Shown here: piece after piece, positions 1-8,363 of the stretch | Position numbering within the stretch: position 1 is the first letter of the stretch | Layout: every line of letters begins with the position of its first letter | NCBI GenBank assembly: GCA_965371785.1 | Contig: CBDUZS010000009.1 | Location: 1 to 53,641 of the forward strand | DNA from: CBDUZS01 sp965371785 | GTDB taxonomy: Bacteria > Fermentibacterota > Fermentibacteria > Fermentibacterales > JCC-6 | Direction: 5' to 3' | DNA length: 53,641 nt | Program-made: the position numbers and the translations under genes | The notes under the pieces: model-generated | The model's input: the letters and a program-made list of their open reading frames with translations, nothing else | The model's database searches: none | Told to the model about the DNA's origin: nothing

Positions 1-1350
1 TCAGGGAGAGTACTCGAAGGCGCCAATGTCCACTCCTGAACCCTGAGGACGGCTCACTCCATCGAAGTCATCAGCTGGTGCCTGATCAGACGAAGCGTTG
101 TCGATTGCAGGCGACCCGGCAGTCAGGTGAAAGTTACCGCACGTTACATCGACGAACAGCGGATCACCCTCCTGATAACTCGCGCCGTATACGGTTGTGG
201 GACCATCTATCAGGTTGTAGTCCACGATAAGACCGGAACCGTACGCCTCGGCGCTGATCTGATCGGTCGTGTTAGAGCTGCAGATGTTGTTCCTCACGAT
301 GACATCGTCTGCTTCGGAGTTCTCGATGGATACACCGCAGCCCCAGGCGGTTGTGCCGTTTGCGTAGATGGTGTTGTTGATTATCAGCAGGTTCTGCATC
401 GGGTGTGCAGCTCCCGGCTCCCCCCATCCGGCAACGACAACACCTGAACCGAGATTATCGTAGACAATGTTGTTGTACACACTGATGTCGTGCAGCAGCC
501 CGCCGTTCTCGGCCGCGAGAACGAAACCATCCGATGTCGTGCTGTAAACCCGGTTGCCGTAAACCTCTATATGATGTGTTTCCTTGTCCCAGGAATCTAC
601 GTAGATCCCCAGTCGGTTGATGTCGTATACGACGTTGCCGAAGACGAGCCCGTAGGAGGAACCATCCTTGATATCGATCCCCTCACCGCCATTCGATCCC
701 GGGCCGCCGTTCAGGACGACGTTACCGCTGACCGTGAAATCGGATGTCCCGGCAACGGTAATACACTCCTGCTCGCCATCGTTACAGGCGAGTTCGACCT
801 GGTTGCCGCTGAACAGAATATCGGAGCAAGTCCATGCGGCGATTCCGGAGGAAACGGTGTTGTACGTAGTGCATCCCGTGACGATCACGTTGGTACCGCC
901 GTCGACCAGGATGCCCACGGCGTTCATCGAGGGACCGGCATTCTGCACGGTGAACCCCGCTATCCGGATCCATGATGCGTCCGTGATCTGGAAAAGACCG
1001 CCGCCGTCCCCCGTGATGGGAATCGATGTCCCGTCGATCACCGGAACCTCTGACTGCCAGGCGGCAAAAGTGATGTAGCTGCCCGAAGTACCGGATGCTG
1101 TGAGTGTAACCTGTTCGCTGTAGGTTCCACCCCTGACGAAAACGGAATCACCCGCTACAACGGTTGAAGCGGCTTTCGAGATGGTCTGCCAGGGTTCATC
1201 AAAGGTTCCAGGATTGTCGTCATCTCCGTCTGTAGCAACGAAGTAAGCTCCCGAGGAGGGTCCCTGACCCTGAGGATTCGTTCCATCATCACATGACGCT
1301 ACACTCAGGATGAGGATAATGGCCGTGGACACTGCTGCGTTTCTGATCAT
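1..1350 (-). CDS. Right-handed parallel beta-helix repeat lipoprotein
   Basis: Predicted exported lipoprotein of 449 residues with a pectate-lyase-like beta-helix fold. It opens with a short N-region, a hydrophobic run and the lipobox V-A-S-C, so Cys20 should be lipidated. Residues of about 30-110 carry the entry strand typical of DUF1565-like proteins (GDDDNPGT, PWQTISKA, VFVRGGTYSE). About 250 residues of Asn-rich rungs follow (GNVVYD, GNRVYS, NNIVYDN, NNTIYANG), and the protein closes with the usual DIGAFEY motif. An in-frame ATG lies 51 bases upstream, but the ATG at 1350 has GGGAGG seven bases before it and starts the signal peptide, so it was chosen. The stop codon is bases 3-1, so the gene is complete. 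No catalytic residues were recognised. Carbohydrate binding or cleavage at the cell surface is inference from the fold. Confidence 0.85.
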   Translation of the reverse strand: MIRNAAVSTAIILILSVASCDDGTNPQGQGPSSGAYFVATDGDDDNPGTFDEPWQTISKAASTVVAGDSVFVRGGTYSEQVTLTASGTSGSYITFAAWQSEVPVIDGTSIPITGDGGGLFQITDASWIRIAGFTVQNAGPSMNAVGILVDGGTNVIVTGCTTYNTVSSGIAAWTCSDILFSGNQVELACNDGEQECITVAGTSDFTVSGNVVLNGGPGSNGGEGIDIKDGSSYGLVFGNVVYDINRLGIYVDSWDKETHHIEVYGNRVYSTTSDGFVLAAENGGLLHDISVYNNIVYDNLGSGVVVAGWGEPGAAHPMQNLLIINNTIYANGTTAWGCGVSIENSEADDVIVRNNICSSNTTDQISAEAYGSGLIVDYNLIDGPTTVYGASYQEGDPLFVDVTCGNFHLTAGSPAIDNASSDQAPADDFDGVSRPQGSGVDIGAFEYSP

Positions 1351-1426
1351 GATATTTCCTCCCTGTTCGTATACGTTAACACGGAATGCGGTCTTCGTCA
1401 TGAATGAATCGAACAGAAGGGAAGAT

Positions 1427-2311
1427 CTATATCCTTCCGCACAGTTCCCTGAAACTGCAGTACCTGCACAGGCCCGTACCGCCGGTCATGGGAAACTCCT
1501 CCCTGTCGAGCGGGAGATTCTGAGGCACATCCCTGCAGAATGAATACATCTCCTCCGTCTCCTCCCCCATTCGCGTCATGAAGTTGTTGAGATCCACTTC
1601 CGTCGGAGAAAGGCATACTTCTCTGTACTCCGGGCGCAAGTAACCTGTTACGGGGTCGATACCGGCTGCGGAAACGCCCAAATGGTACATTGCCCAGGCG
1701 CTGTAGCCGAGAAGCTGCTTCCCATGCTTCTCGACGTCCTGTTTCCCGGTCTTCCAGTCGAGGATAACCACCCGTTCATCGACAGCGAACAGGAAATCCA
1801 CCTTACAGTAGACCTTCAGACCTCTCATCCGGGCTTCACCGTATCCGGGAGGCTCGATCAGCCAGTCTCCGCTCTTCAGCGCCTTCTCCCTGACCCATTC
1901 CAGCCGCGGACTGTCCAGGAAATTCCACAGGCATTCCCTGACCGCAGGCAACAGGTCCGAAGTGAGCACCTCATCCATCTCGGAGTAGTGGACCTCGAGG
2001 AATGCTCTTCTGCTGAGATCATGGACAACTTGCCGTTCAATGAATTTTTCGAAACGGCCCCTGTCGATCTCACTGTTCGTCTTCAAGAGCCGGTTCAGGA
2101 TCACCGCAATGATGCCATGGACGATACTGCCCGTTTCCATCGGTATCGATGTCAGGTTCTTGAGGTGCTTTATCTTCCCGGCGGGGAACTCGGGATCGAA
2201 CTTGCCGTAGTAATGGTAATAATACTGCCGCAGGCATGTAAGAAACTTATCGTATCTACTCGCCGACCATCCCAGAATCGGTGTGTACTCGAATTCTCGT
2301 ACACCAGGCAA
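1427..2311 (-). CDS. PD-(D/E)XK (RecB/Cas4-type) nuclease with Fe-S cysteines
   Basis: Predicted single-strand or end-processing DNA nuclease of the PD-(D/E)XK superfamily, 294 residues. The core is visible: His65 in a VHG motif, Asp172 in KVDF, and Asp185-x-Lys187 in ILDWKTGK. Four cysteines (Cys26, then Cys282, Cys285 and Cys291 near the C-terminus) match the split 4Fe-4S clasp of AddB/Cas4-like nucleases. The start is TTG at 2311, preceded by AAGGGGAAG; no ATG fits. It lies 39 bases downstream of the M18 peptidase gene on the same strand. There is no cas gene, repeat array or recombinase nearby, so a stand-alone repair role is more likely than CRISPR adaptation. The family call is firm; the biological substrate is unknown. 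Confidence 0.85.
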   Translation of the reverse strand: MPGVREFEYTPILGWSASRYDKFLTCLRQYYYHYYGKFDPEFPAGKIKHLKNLTSIPMETGSIVHGIIAVILNRLLKTNSEIDRGRFEKFIERQVVHDLSRRAFLEVHYSEMDEVLTSDLLPAVRECLWNFLDSPRLEWVREKALKSGDWLIEPPGYGEARMRGLKVYCKVDFLFAVDERVVILDWKTGKQDVEKHGKQLLGYSAWAMYHLGVSAAGIDPVTGYLRPEYREVCLSPTEVDLNNFMTRMGEETEEMYSFCRDVPQNLPLDREEFPMTGGTGLCRYCSFRELCGRI

Positions 2312-2350
2312 TTACTTCCCCTTTAACGGTTGCAGCAACTCACGGGAACG

Positions 2351-3667
2351 TCAGCTGCAATCGATGTCAACGGCTCCGTTCAGATGCACCTCGAGCGCTC
2401 TTATCATGTAAGAATGGTCTTTCACGCCCGCCATTTCCCGCACGGAATGCATCGAGAGCATAGGGTTGCCGACATCAACGGTTGGTATCCCCGTACGGGT
2501 TGCAGTGATCGGGCCAATCGTACTGCCGCATGGCATGTCACTGCGATTGACGTACGTTTGAACCTTGACGTCAGCAAGCTTCGCACAGTGCTGGAAATAG
2601 GCGGAGGTGAGCGGTGTAGTGGTATACCTCTCCCTGGCGTTTACCTTTATCACCGGCCCTCCGTTCAAGCGAGGCCGGTTCTTCCTGTCATGCTTGTCCG
2701 CGTAGTTGGGGTGAACTGCGTGTGCTCCGTCCGCCGAGACGGAGACGCTTCTCGCCAGTGCTCTGAACATCTGTTGTCTGGATTCGCAGAGCCGCTCCAG
2801 GATGGAACCAATGAAGCCGGATCCTGCACCGTTGACCGTCATCGAGCCCACTTCTTCGTTGTCGAACAATGCTATTATCCTGCTAGTATCGGTGTTCCCG
2901 GATGCAAGCAGGGCTTCGAGGGCCGCATGACACATGGCTGCGTTGTCGATTCTCCCCGCGAAGATGAACTCGTTGTCGAGACCTCCCCGGGCCGGGGGCT
3001 GGATGTCGTATGGCTCCATGGACCAGGCTGCGATTTCCTTCCGCGGGATTCCTGCGCTGGCGGCAGCTTCCTCGAGAAGGCGTTCCAGTCCACCTTCGAT
3101 CCCCGTGAGAATCGGCGGGAGGTTCTCTTCTTCGTTTACCTTGAAACCGTCCTTGTTGACGGTTCTGTTCAGATGAACCGCCGGTGTGGTCATTCGGCAA
3201 ACAGGTCTTCTGAGATCGAAAAGCCTGGTCTCGAATTTTCGTTCACTTCCGAGAACCAGTTTGCCGGCTATACCCAGATCCCTGTCAAACCAGGTTGACA
3301 GTATCGGCCCGCCGTAGACCTCGACACCGAGAGTGGTCAGGTAGTCGGTTGTTCTCTCGGGATCCGGTTTGACACGGAAGCCGGGCGCATCGGTGTGGGC
3401 TCCCACGATCCTGAAGCCATTCTCACCGGGACTTGTCATTCCAAGTGTCCCGGCAACGATGGACGTGCCGGACCTGACGACGTAGAACCTGTCACCGGGC
3501 CTCAAAGCCCACTCGTTACACTCCTTCAGTTCTTCGTAGCCATTGTTGTTCAATACGTTCCGAACCTGCTCGACTGAATGTGCAGCAGTCGGGCTTCCTG
3601 CAAGGAAATCGAGGAGGGAGCTGGTTCTCCCATCGGAAGTGTTATCACGAATGTCAATGTCACACAT
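2351..3667 (-). CDS. M18 family aminopeptidase
   Basis: Cytoplasmic dinuclear zinc aminopeptidase of family M18 (aspartyl aminopeptidase type), removing N-terminal residues from peptides. Over 438 residues the metal site is complete: His91 in VGAHTDAPG, Asp241 in GRIDNAA, Glu271-Glu272 in FDNEEVGS, Asp313 in SADGAHAVHPN and His407 in MLSMHSVREM. Length is normal for the family (about 420-480). The chosen ATG at 3667 overlaps the stop codon of the upstream activase gene by eight bases, which suggests translational coupling. A longer reading frame from 3706 would run into the activase gene and has no ribosome site. The GCGST and HAVHPNY motifs are standard for M18. No signal peptide is present. 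Confidence 0.93.
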   Translation of the reverse strand: MCDIDIRDNTSDGRTSSLLDFLAGSPTAAHSVEQVRNVLNNNGYEELKECNEWALRPGDRFYVVRSGTSIVAGTLGMTSPGENGFRIVGAHTDAPGFRVKPDPERTTDYLTTLGVEVYGGPILSTWFDRDLGIAGKLVLGSERKFETRLFDLRRPVCRMTTPAVHLNRTVNKDGFKVNEEENLPPILTGIEGGLERLLEEAAASAGIPRKEIAAWSMEPYDIQPPARGGLDNEFIFAGRIDNAAMCHAALEALLASGNTDTSRIIALFDNEEVGSMTVNGAGSGFIGSILERLCESRQQMFRALARSVSVSADGAHAVHPNYADKHDRKNRPRLNGGPVIKVNARERYTTTPLTSAYFQHCAKLADVKVQTYVNRSDMPCGSTIGPITATRTGIPTVDVGNPMLSMHSVREMAGVKDHSYMIRALEVHLNGAVDIDCS

Positions 3668-6600
3668 GTTCAACGGAACCTTTCCTTGCTCCGGTGCCTG
3701 CACCACGGTTCCGGTACTCGTGCACCTGGTACATGAAGGCCTCGAGCCTGGCCTCGTTATTCGTATCTTCCTGCCCGTCGAATGCGAGATTCAGCCAGGG
3801 CAGCTCTGGATGTTCGCGTCGTAACCTCTTCGAAATCGCGGTCACAATCGTTCCTGGAAGACAGGTAAAGGGCAGGATGTTCACCGCACCGTCGATCCTC
3901 TCCCTCTCCGTCAGGGAGAGGGGAGCGCCGATGCACAGAATGGACTCTCCTCCGACGTTCTCTCTCATGTACGGCAGAGCGGCCCTGAGGATTTCACCGG
4001 GTGACAGCGTCGGTCTGTCCCCGATCACCTTCCGGAAGGGATGCTCCATGTGTTTCCTGATGGTGCTCATCAGAACTCCTCTGGCAGTAGCCTTCAGAGT
4101 ATCTGCTATCCTGCCTCTGCTCTTCGAACGCTCTCTGTAGGAGAAATTCACGAACTCGAACCACTCGAAAACCGGGGTGTGGAGAACCTCTCCCCCCAGT
4201 TTCTCGATATTCCCGGACGTATCCGCGTTGGCAAAGGGGTCATTCCTCACGTAAATTTCCCCGAAAACAAGGATGAGCGGCTTTGGAGGACAATTCCGGA
4301 GGGGAATGGCTGCGAACTCCGCTGCGGCGCTTTCCATCATCTTCCTGACCGAACCACCGAATTCGAGCGTATCCCGCAGCGCATCGATCTGCTTATGGTA
4401 AACCTCTTCCGTTCTGCCCCGATCGAGCTCGTACGGTCTCGTGCGGTACAGGGCACTACAAAGTATATCAGTGGCTACCATTCCCTTCAGGAGATCCAGC
4501 TGAAAATCCCTGCCCGAGAGAACACTGACGGTGGAATAGGCATCGCTGGATGAAGCGGTGATGATGGGAACATCCTCATACCCCATCCTGTCCAGGAGGA
4601 GCCTGTGATATGAGCAGTACTGCCCGAATCTGCAGGGTCCGGACGCGGTTCCCATGAAGAAGGCCGTGCGGTCCGGATCCTCCCTCTGGAGAATCGAGAG
4701 CATATTGCCCGAGGTTATGATCGCGGGATAGCACTCCTTGCCAGATGTGACACGCCTTCCCAGTGCAACCGTCTCCGAAGATGTAGGAGGTATCATCCTG
4801 GCATCGATGCCGTACTTTCGCGCCGCCCCCGTGATAGTGATGCTTGCGTCTCCCAGGTAAGGTATCCAGATCGTTCGACCCTCTATGTTCTTTGGATCAT
4901 CTCGCTTCTTCCGAGGAAATACAGAGGTTCCGTAGCCCTTTCTGCCGGCAAGCGAATCGATGAATGCCTCACACCTGGTGATCACACCAGCATCCGCGGC
5001 ATGCTCGTCTATCTCGATGGTAAGGTAGGGTTTATCCCCCATAAGATCATCGAAGAAATGATGTATGAACGAATCCGGACCGCAGCCGAAATTGGTCAGG
5101 TAGACGGCGTTGAGTCGCGGATCTTCTCTGATGGTGAGTGCTGACGCGAGTATCCTCTGACCGTAATGCCAGTACATGTTGGGGTAGAGATCACTTATCC
5201 TGTTCATGGGGAGGTCCAGGAATTCGACCGGTATGACGTCAGTTCCAAGTTTTGCCAGTTTTTCGGGGAGGTCCACGTTCACGTAGGGATCGGAGCCGTT
5301 GTAGGGTCTGCTAACCAGTACGAATACCTGATCGTCCCCTGCTTTTTCAAGAGCGATCCGCCCCGTCTCCAGAAGACTCTCCCTGAAATGGTTCTGAGCC
5401 TTCATAGCCTCGTCACAGGCTCTCGAAGCACTTGCACTGCCAATCCCCAGCTCACCTGCAAGCTCCACCAGGCTCTTCTTCCACTCCTTCCCCGGCAGGG
5501 AGAAATCGATCACCGGAGAGAGGACTGAGACTTCCCAGTTGCCGGAAAGACCAAGACCTGCGTCGAGAACGTACGGAGACGCCTCGATGTACGGGCAGTT
5601 GTACGATTCGCTGAAATTCCCCTGTGGTATCGCTCTGAGAATGGATGGAAGGAAGATGTAATCCACCGAACGCTGGATCAGGTCTATTACGTGACCGTGA
5701 GCTATCTTGACGGGGAAACAGGTTTCCGCAGCAACGTTCTCGACACCTGAGTGAACGGTCAGGCTGTTCGACTTGCCGGAAAGAACCACGGAGAACCCTA
5801 TCTCCTCGAAGAACCTCCTGAAAAAGGGAAAGAGCTCCCAGAACCAGAGGGCCCTCGGTATGCCCACTGTTTTCAGTGTGGTCTCCTCCTCCGAATAATC
5901 GCCGAGAAGCAGACTCTCGCGCTCCCTGAACCAGTTCTTCCCGCGTTCGAGCCCTCTGCTGCCCTGTTCGTACTTCTCGCATCTGCCCCCGTAGAAGAGC
6001 TCACGATCGCCCTCCAGCGTAATTCTGTGGATTTCGCACTGATTACTGCAGGCAGAACAGATGAACGAGTCCTGGGAATACTCTGCGTCACCGAGGCTGA
6101 AACCTCTGAAGAGGGATGCTGCACCAGGCTTTTCATCCCTGGCAAGGAGAGCGACACCAATTGCCCCCGTGACATCATGATGCGGGGGAACGATTACACT
6201 TTTTCCCTCTCCCAGGACGGAGTTGAAGGCGGCAACCACCCCCATGTTGAAGGCGGTTCCTCCCTGGAAAAAGATCCGGTCTCCTATCCTCTTCTCACCC
6301 ACTACCCTGTGAAGGTAATTACGAACAATTGAATAGCTCAGCCCCGCAACCATGTTGTCTACGGACGTTCCAACGGACTGATGCGCGATGACATCACTCT
6401 CCATGAAGACCGTGCACCGCTCGCCAAGACTGGCCGGACAGGAGGCTTCGAGAGCGGTTTCTCCGAAATCCCTGATGTCCATTCCAAGCCTCTCCGCCTG
6501 TTCTTCGAGAAAGGACCCGGTTCCCGCAGCGCAGACCTTGTTCATCTCGAAGTCGATCACTCTGCCTTTACTGAGAGATATGTACTTGGAATCCTGACCG

Positions 6601-7835
6601 CCTATCTCGAAGATCGTGTCGACTTCGGGGTCTATTTCCACGGCAGCCCTGGCCTGTGCAGTTATCTCGTTTCTCACGACGTCCGCACCAACGAAATCAC
6701 CGATCATGTACCGGCCGGAACCTGTCGTGCCCACACCGAGAACCTTGACGCCGGCGTCGAGGACGGCAGATACGTTCCGGAGACCCAGTTTCACGGCCTC
6801 CAGCGGTCTGCCGGCCGTCATGAGATACTCACTGGCAATAACTTCGCCGGCCGGGTTGATTGCGACGACGTTAGTGCTTATGGAGCCGATGTCTATTCCG
6901 AGATAACATTGCGCGCTGGATTCCCTCAGCGGATCAAGCGAATTATCGGGGACAAGGCTGCAATGACCTGCAAGAGGGTTCTGCTGTGTCGTGTCGAGGT
7001 TGTGCCCTGCGGCACCGAGGAGTTCGAGGAAATTCCCCGGTAGCCTTCCGAGTGCGGCATCCTCTGACGCAAGAACTGCCCCCGCAGCGACAAGGCACCT
7101 GAAGCGTGGAGGAACGGTAATCTCACCGAAACTCTCACCGAGAACTTCCCTGAAAGCCACTACCATTCCAGGATTTGCGGCCACACCTCCCGTAAAGGCG
7201 ACCGGCGGTCTGAACTCTTTCCCGGAGGCAATCGAACTCTTGAAATTTCTGGCAACGGCAAAACAGAGACCTGCTACGATGTCAGGTATTGGTGTGCCTA
7301 TCTGTTGAAGATGGATCATATCGGATTTCGCGAAGACACTGCATCTTCCCGCTATTCTCGGCGGCTCCCCGCACTCGAGTGACAGCTTGCCCATCTCCTC
7401 GGGCGTGAGACCCAGTCTCGAGGCCTGCTGATCCAGAAAGGAGCCGGTACCGGCAGCACATATGGAGTTCATCGCGAAATCGTCGAAGACCGAGCCGGTT
7501 TCATTCTCCCGAAAAAGGAGGAGTTTGGAATCCTGGCCGCCCATCTCTATTACCGACCGGAATTCGGGATGAATGGAGGTTATCGCAGCAGCCAGAGCCA
7601 CAACTTCGTTGACCGGAGAGGCTCCTGCTATTACGGCCGCGCTTCTCGAGCCACTTCCGGAAAAGGCAACCGGCATGTCACGCCAGGGGGCCAGACCGGA
7701 CAGGATCAGGGTTAGTGATTCAGCCGGTTTCCCGAGATGTCGTCTGTAGTAGGAGCGTACGATCCTGCCATCCTCGACGACTGCGACCTTTGTACTGACG
7801 GAACCGATGTCGATTCCGAGGATCGGACCGGTCAA
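3660..7835 (-). CDS. Acyl-CoA dehydratase activase fused to HgdB-like reductase region
   Basis: Very long (1391 residues) member of the 2-hydroxyacyl-CoA dehydratase activator family. Two BadF/HgdC-type ASKHA ATPase domains lie in tandem, at about residues 5-265 and 313-575. Each has its own GIDIGS phosphate loop, GGQDSK motif and [4Fe-4S] cysteine pair (Cys126/Cys165 and Cys435/Cys474, in CAAGTGSF and RC-(S/T)-VF contexts). A DUF2229-like region (about 650-860) and an HgdB/HgdC-like cysteine-containing region to the C-terminus follow. Known activators use ATP to push an electron into the dehydratase; this fusion carries activator and acceptor-like parts in one chain. Its true substrate is not known. 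The start was set at TTG 7835, because GGAGG lies five bases before it and the glycine loop then sits near the N-terminus as in homologues; ATG 7850 is the alternative. It overlaps the M18 gene. Confidence 0.9.
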   Translation of the reverse strand: MTGPILGIDIGSVSTKVAVVEDGRIVRSYYRRHLGKPAESLTLILSGLAPWRDMPVAFSGSGSRSAAVIAGASPVNEVVALAAAITSIHPEFRSVIEMGGQDSKLLLFRENETGSVFDDFAMNSICAAGTGSFLDQQASRLGLTPEEMGKLSLECGEPPRIAGRCSVFAKSDMIHLQQIGTPIPDIVAGLCFAVARNFKSSIASGKEFRPPVAFTGGVAANPGMVVAFREVLGESFGEITVPPRFRCLVAAGAVLASEDAALGRLPGNFLELLGAAGHNLDTTQQNPLAGHCSLVPDNSLDPLRESSAQCYLGIDIGSISTNVVAINPAGEVIASEYLMTAGRPLEAVKLGLRNVSAVLDAGVKVLGVGTTGSGRYMIGDFVGADVVRNEITAQARAAVEIDPEVDTIFEIGGQDSKYISLSKGRVIDFEMNKVCAAGTGSFLEEQAERLGMDIRDFGETALEASCPASLGERCTVFMESDVIAHQSVGTSVDNMVAGLSYSIVRNYLHRVVGEKRIGDRIFFQGGTAFNMGVVAAFNSVLGEGKSVIVPPHHDVTGAIGVALLARDEKPGAASLFRGFSLGDAEYSQDSFICSACSNQCEIHRITLEGDRELFYGGRCEKYEQGSRGLERGKNWFRERESLLLGDYSEEETTLKTVGIPRALWFWELFPFFRRFFEEIGFSVVLSGKSNSLTVHSGVENVAAETCFPVKIAHGHVIDLIQRSVDYIFLPSILRAIPQGNFSESYNCPYIEASPYVLDAGLGLSGNWEVSVLSPVIDFSLPGKEWKKSLVELAGELGIGSASASRACDEAMKAQNHFRESLLETGRIALEKAGDDQVFVLVSRPYNGSDPYVNVDLPEKLAKLGTDVIPVEFLDLPMNRISDLYPNMYWHYGQRILASALTIREDPRLNAVYLTNFGCGPDSFIHHFFDDLMGDKPYLTIEIDEHAADAGVITRCEAFIDSLAGRKGYGTSVFPRKKRDDPKNIEGRTIWIPYLGDASITITGAARKYGIDARMIPPTSSETVALGRRVTSGKECYPAIITSGNMLSILQREDPDRTAFFMGTASGPCRFGQYCSYHRLLLDRMGYEDVPIITASSSDAYSTVSVLSGRDFQLDLLKGMVATDILCSALYRTRPYELDRGRTEEVYHKQIDALRDTLEFGGSVRKMMESAAAEFAAIPLRNCPPKPLILVFGEIYVRNDPFANADTSGNIEKLGGEVLHTPVFEWFEFVNFSYRERSKSRGRIADTLKATARGVLMSTIRKHMEHPFRKVIGDRPTLSPGEILRAALPYMRENVGGESILCIGAPLSLTERERIDGAVNILPFTCLPGTIVTAISKRLRREHPELPWLNLAFDGQEDTNNEARLEAFMYQVHEYRNRGAGTGARKGSVEHV

Positions 7836-7879
7836 GAAAACCTCCAGCATTCTTCAATGAAAACGGAGCCAACTATAAC

Positions 7880-7894
7880 CTCCGCCTGGCGGAG
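7880..7894 (-). terminator. Short GC-rich hairpin downstream of the small lipoprotein gene
   Basis: A near-perfect palindrome (stem CTCCGC/GCGGAG, three-base loop) lies in the 84-base gap between the lipoprotein gene and the activase gene. It has no run of T after it, so it is at best a weak terminator and could equally lie in the activase leader. Confidence 0.25.
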
Positions 7895-7919
7895 TGGACA
7901 GCGGAGAACGAACGTAACG

Positions 7920-8264
7920 TCAGAACGAGTAGGTCAGTGACGTCGCATCGGACGAGATGATAATCAGGATCTTGCTGGCTTTGAACGCGCTGTCTATGAG
8001 GACTATCTCTCCTTCGAAATTTTCTATTCCGTTGTTCCAGTGGATACTTGCAACTGGAGCAGACCCTTCGTACCGTATCGTAAGGGAACCGGATACCGTG
8101 TCATCGTGAGATATATCCGTCCAGTTGAGTTCCTCACCGTTGATGGCGAGGCTCAGCACAAGGAAATCAAATCCAGTGTCGTTTGCGATCTCTACTCTGG
8201 TGCCGCTGCCGCAAGCGGATAGAAGCAGACAGCCGGTAATGAGAGCCGTAGTGAGTTTTCCCAA
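7920..8264 (-). CDS. Small lipoprotein, unknown function
   Basis: A 114-residue predicted lipoprotein with the lipobox L-S-A-C at Cys18 directly after a hydrophobic run. The mature part (about 95 residues) reads as a beta-sandwich: VEIANDTGFDF, a central SGSLTIRYEG strand and a C-terminal strand-rich tail. The opening VEIAN-T motif resembles those of two other small exported proteins in this window (17704-18024 and 25894-26517), so it may be a distant relative. The start chosen is TTG 8264, preceded by GGAGGGAG and followed at once by Lys and the hydrophobic segment. Longer in-frame starts exist but would bury the signal peptide. It is transcribed divergently from the phosphatase operon. I do not recognise a function. 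Confidence 0.7.
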   Translation of the reverse strand: MGKLTTALITGCLLLSACGSGTRVEIANDTGFDFLVLSLAINGEELNWTDISHDDTVSGSLTIRYEGSAPVASIHWNNGIENFEGEIVLIDSAFKASKILIIISSDATSLTYSF

Positions 8265-8363
8265 CTTCTTCTCCCTCCAGGAGACGCCGGTATTACCGGC
8301 CTGGTGTTTCCGGAACATGTAAGCTGTGAGTATAATTGCTTTCTCCGTAATTGAGGAGGAATC

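Noticed and set aside
127..1078. Plus-strand open frames opposite the beta-helix gene
   Set aside because: They have no ribosome site, no family features and low-complexity composition mirroring the repeats of the real minus-strand gene.
1427..2311. Possible Cas4 and CRISPR adaptation locus
   Set aside because: The nuclease has Cas4-like Fe-S cysteines, but no repeat array, cas1/cas2 or other cas gene is in the window.
2330..3298. 322-codon plus-strand frame opposite the M18 peptidase
   Set aside because: It is antisense to a complete, motif-bearing peptidase gene and shows no domain of its own.
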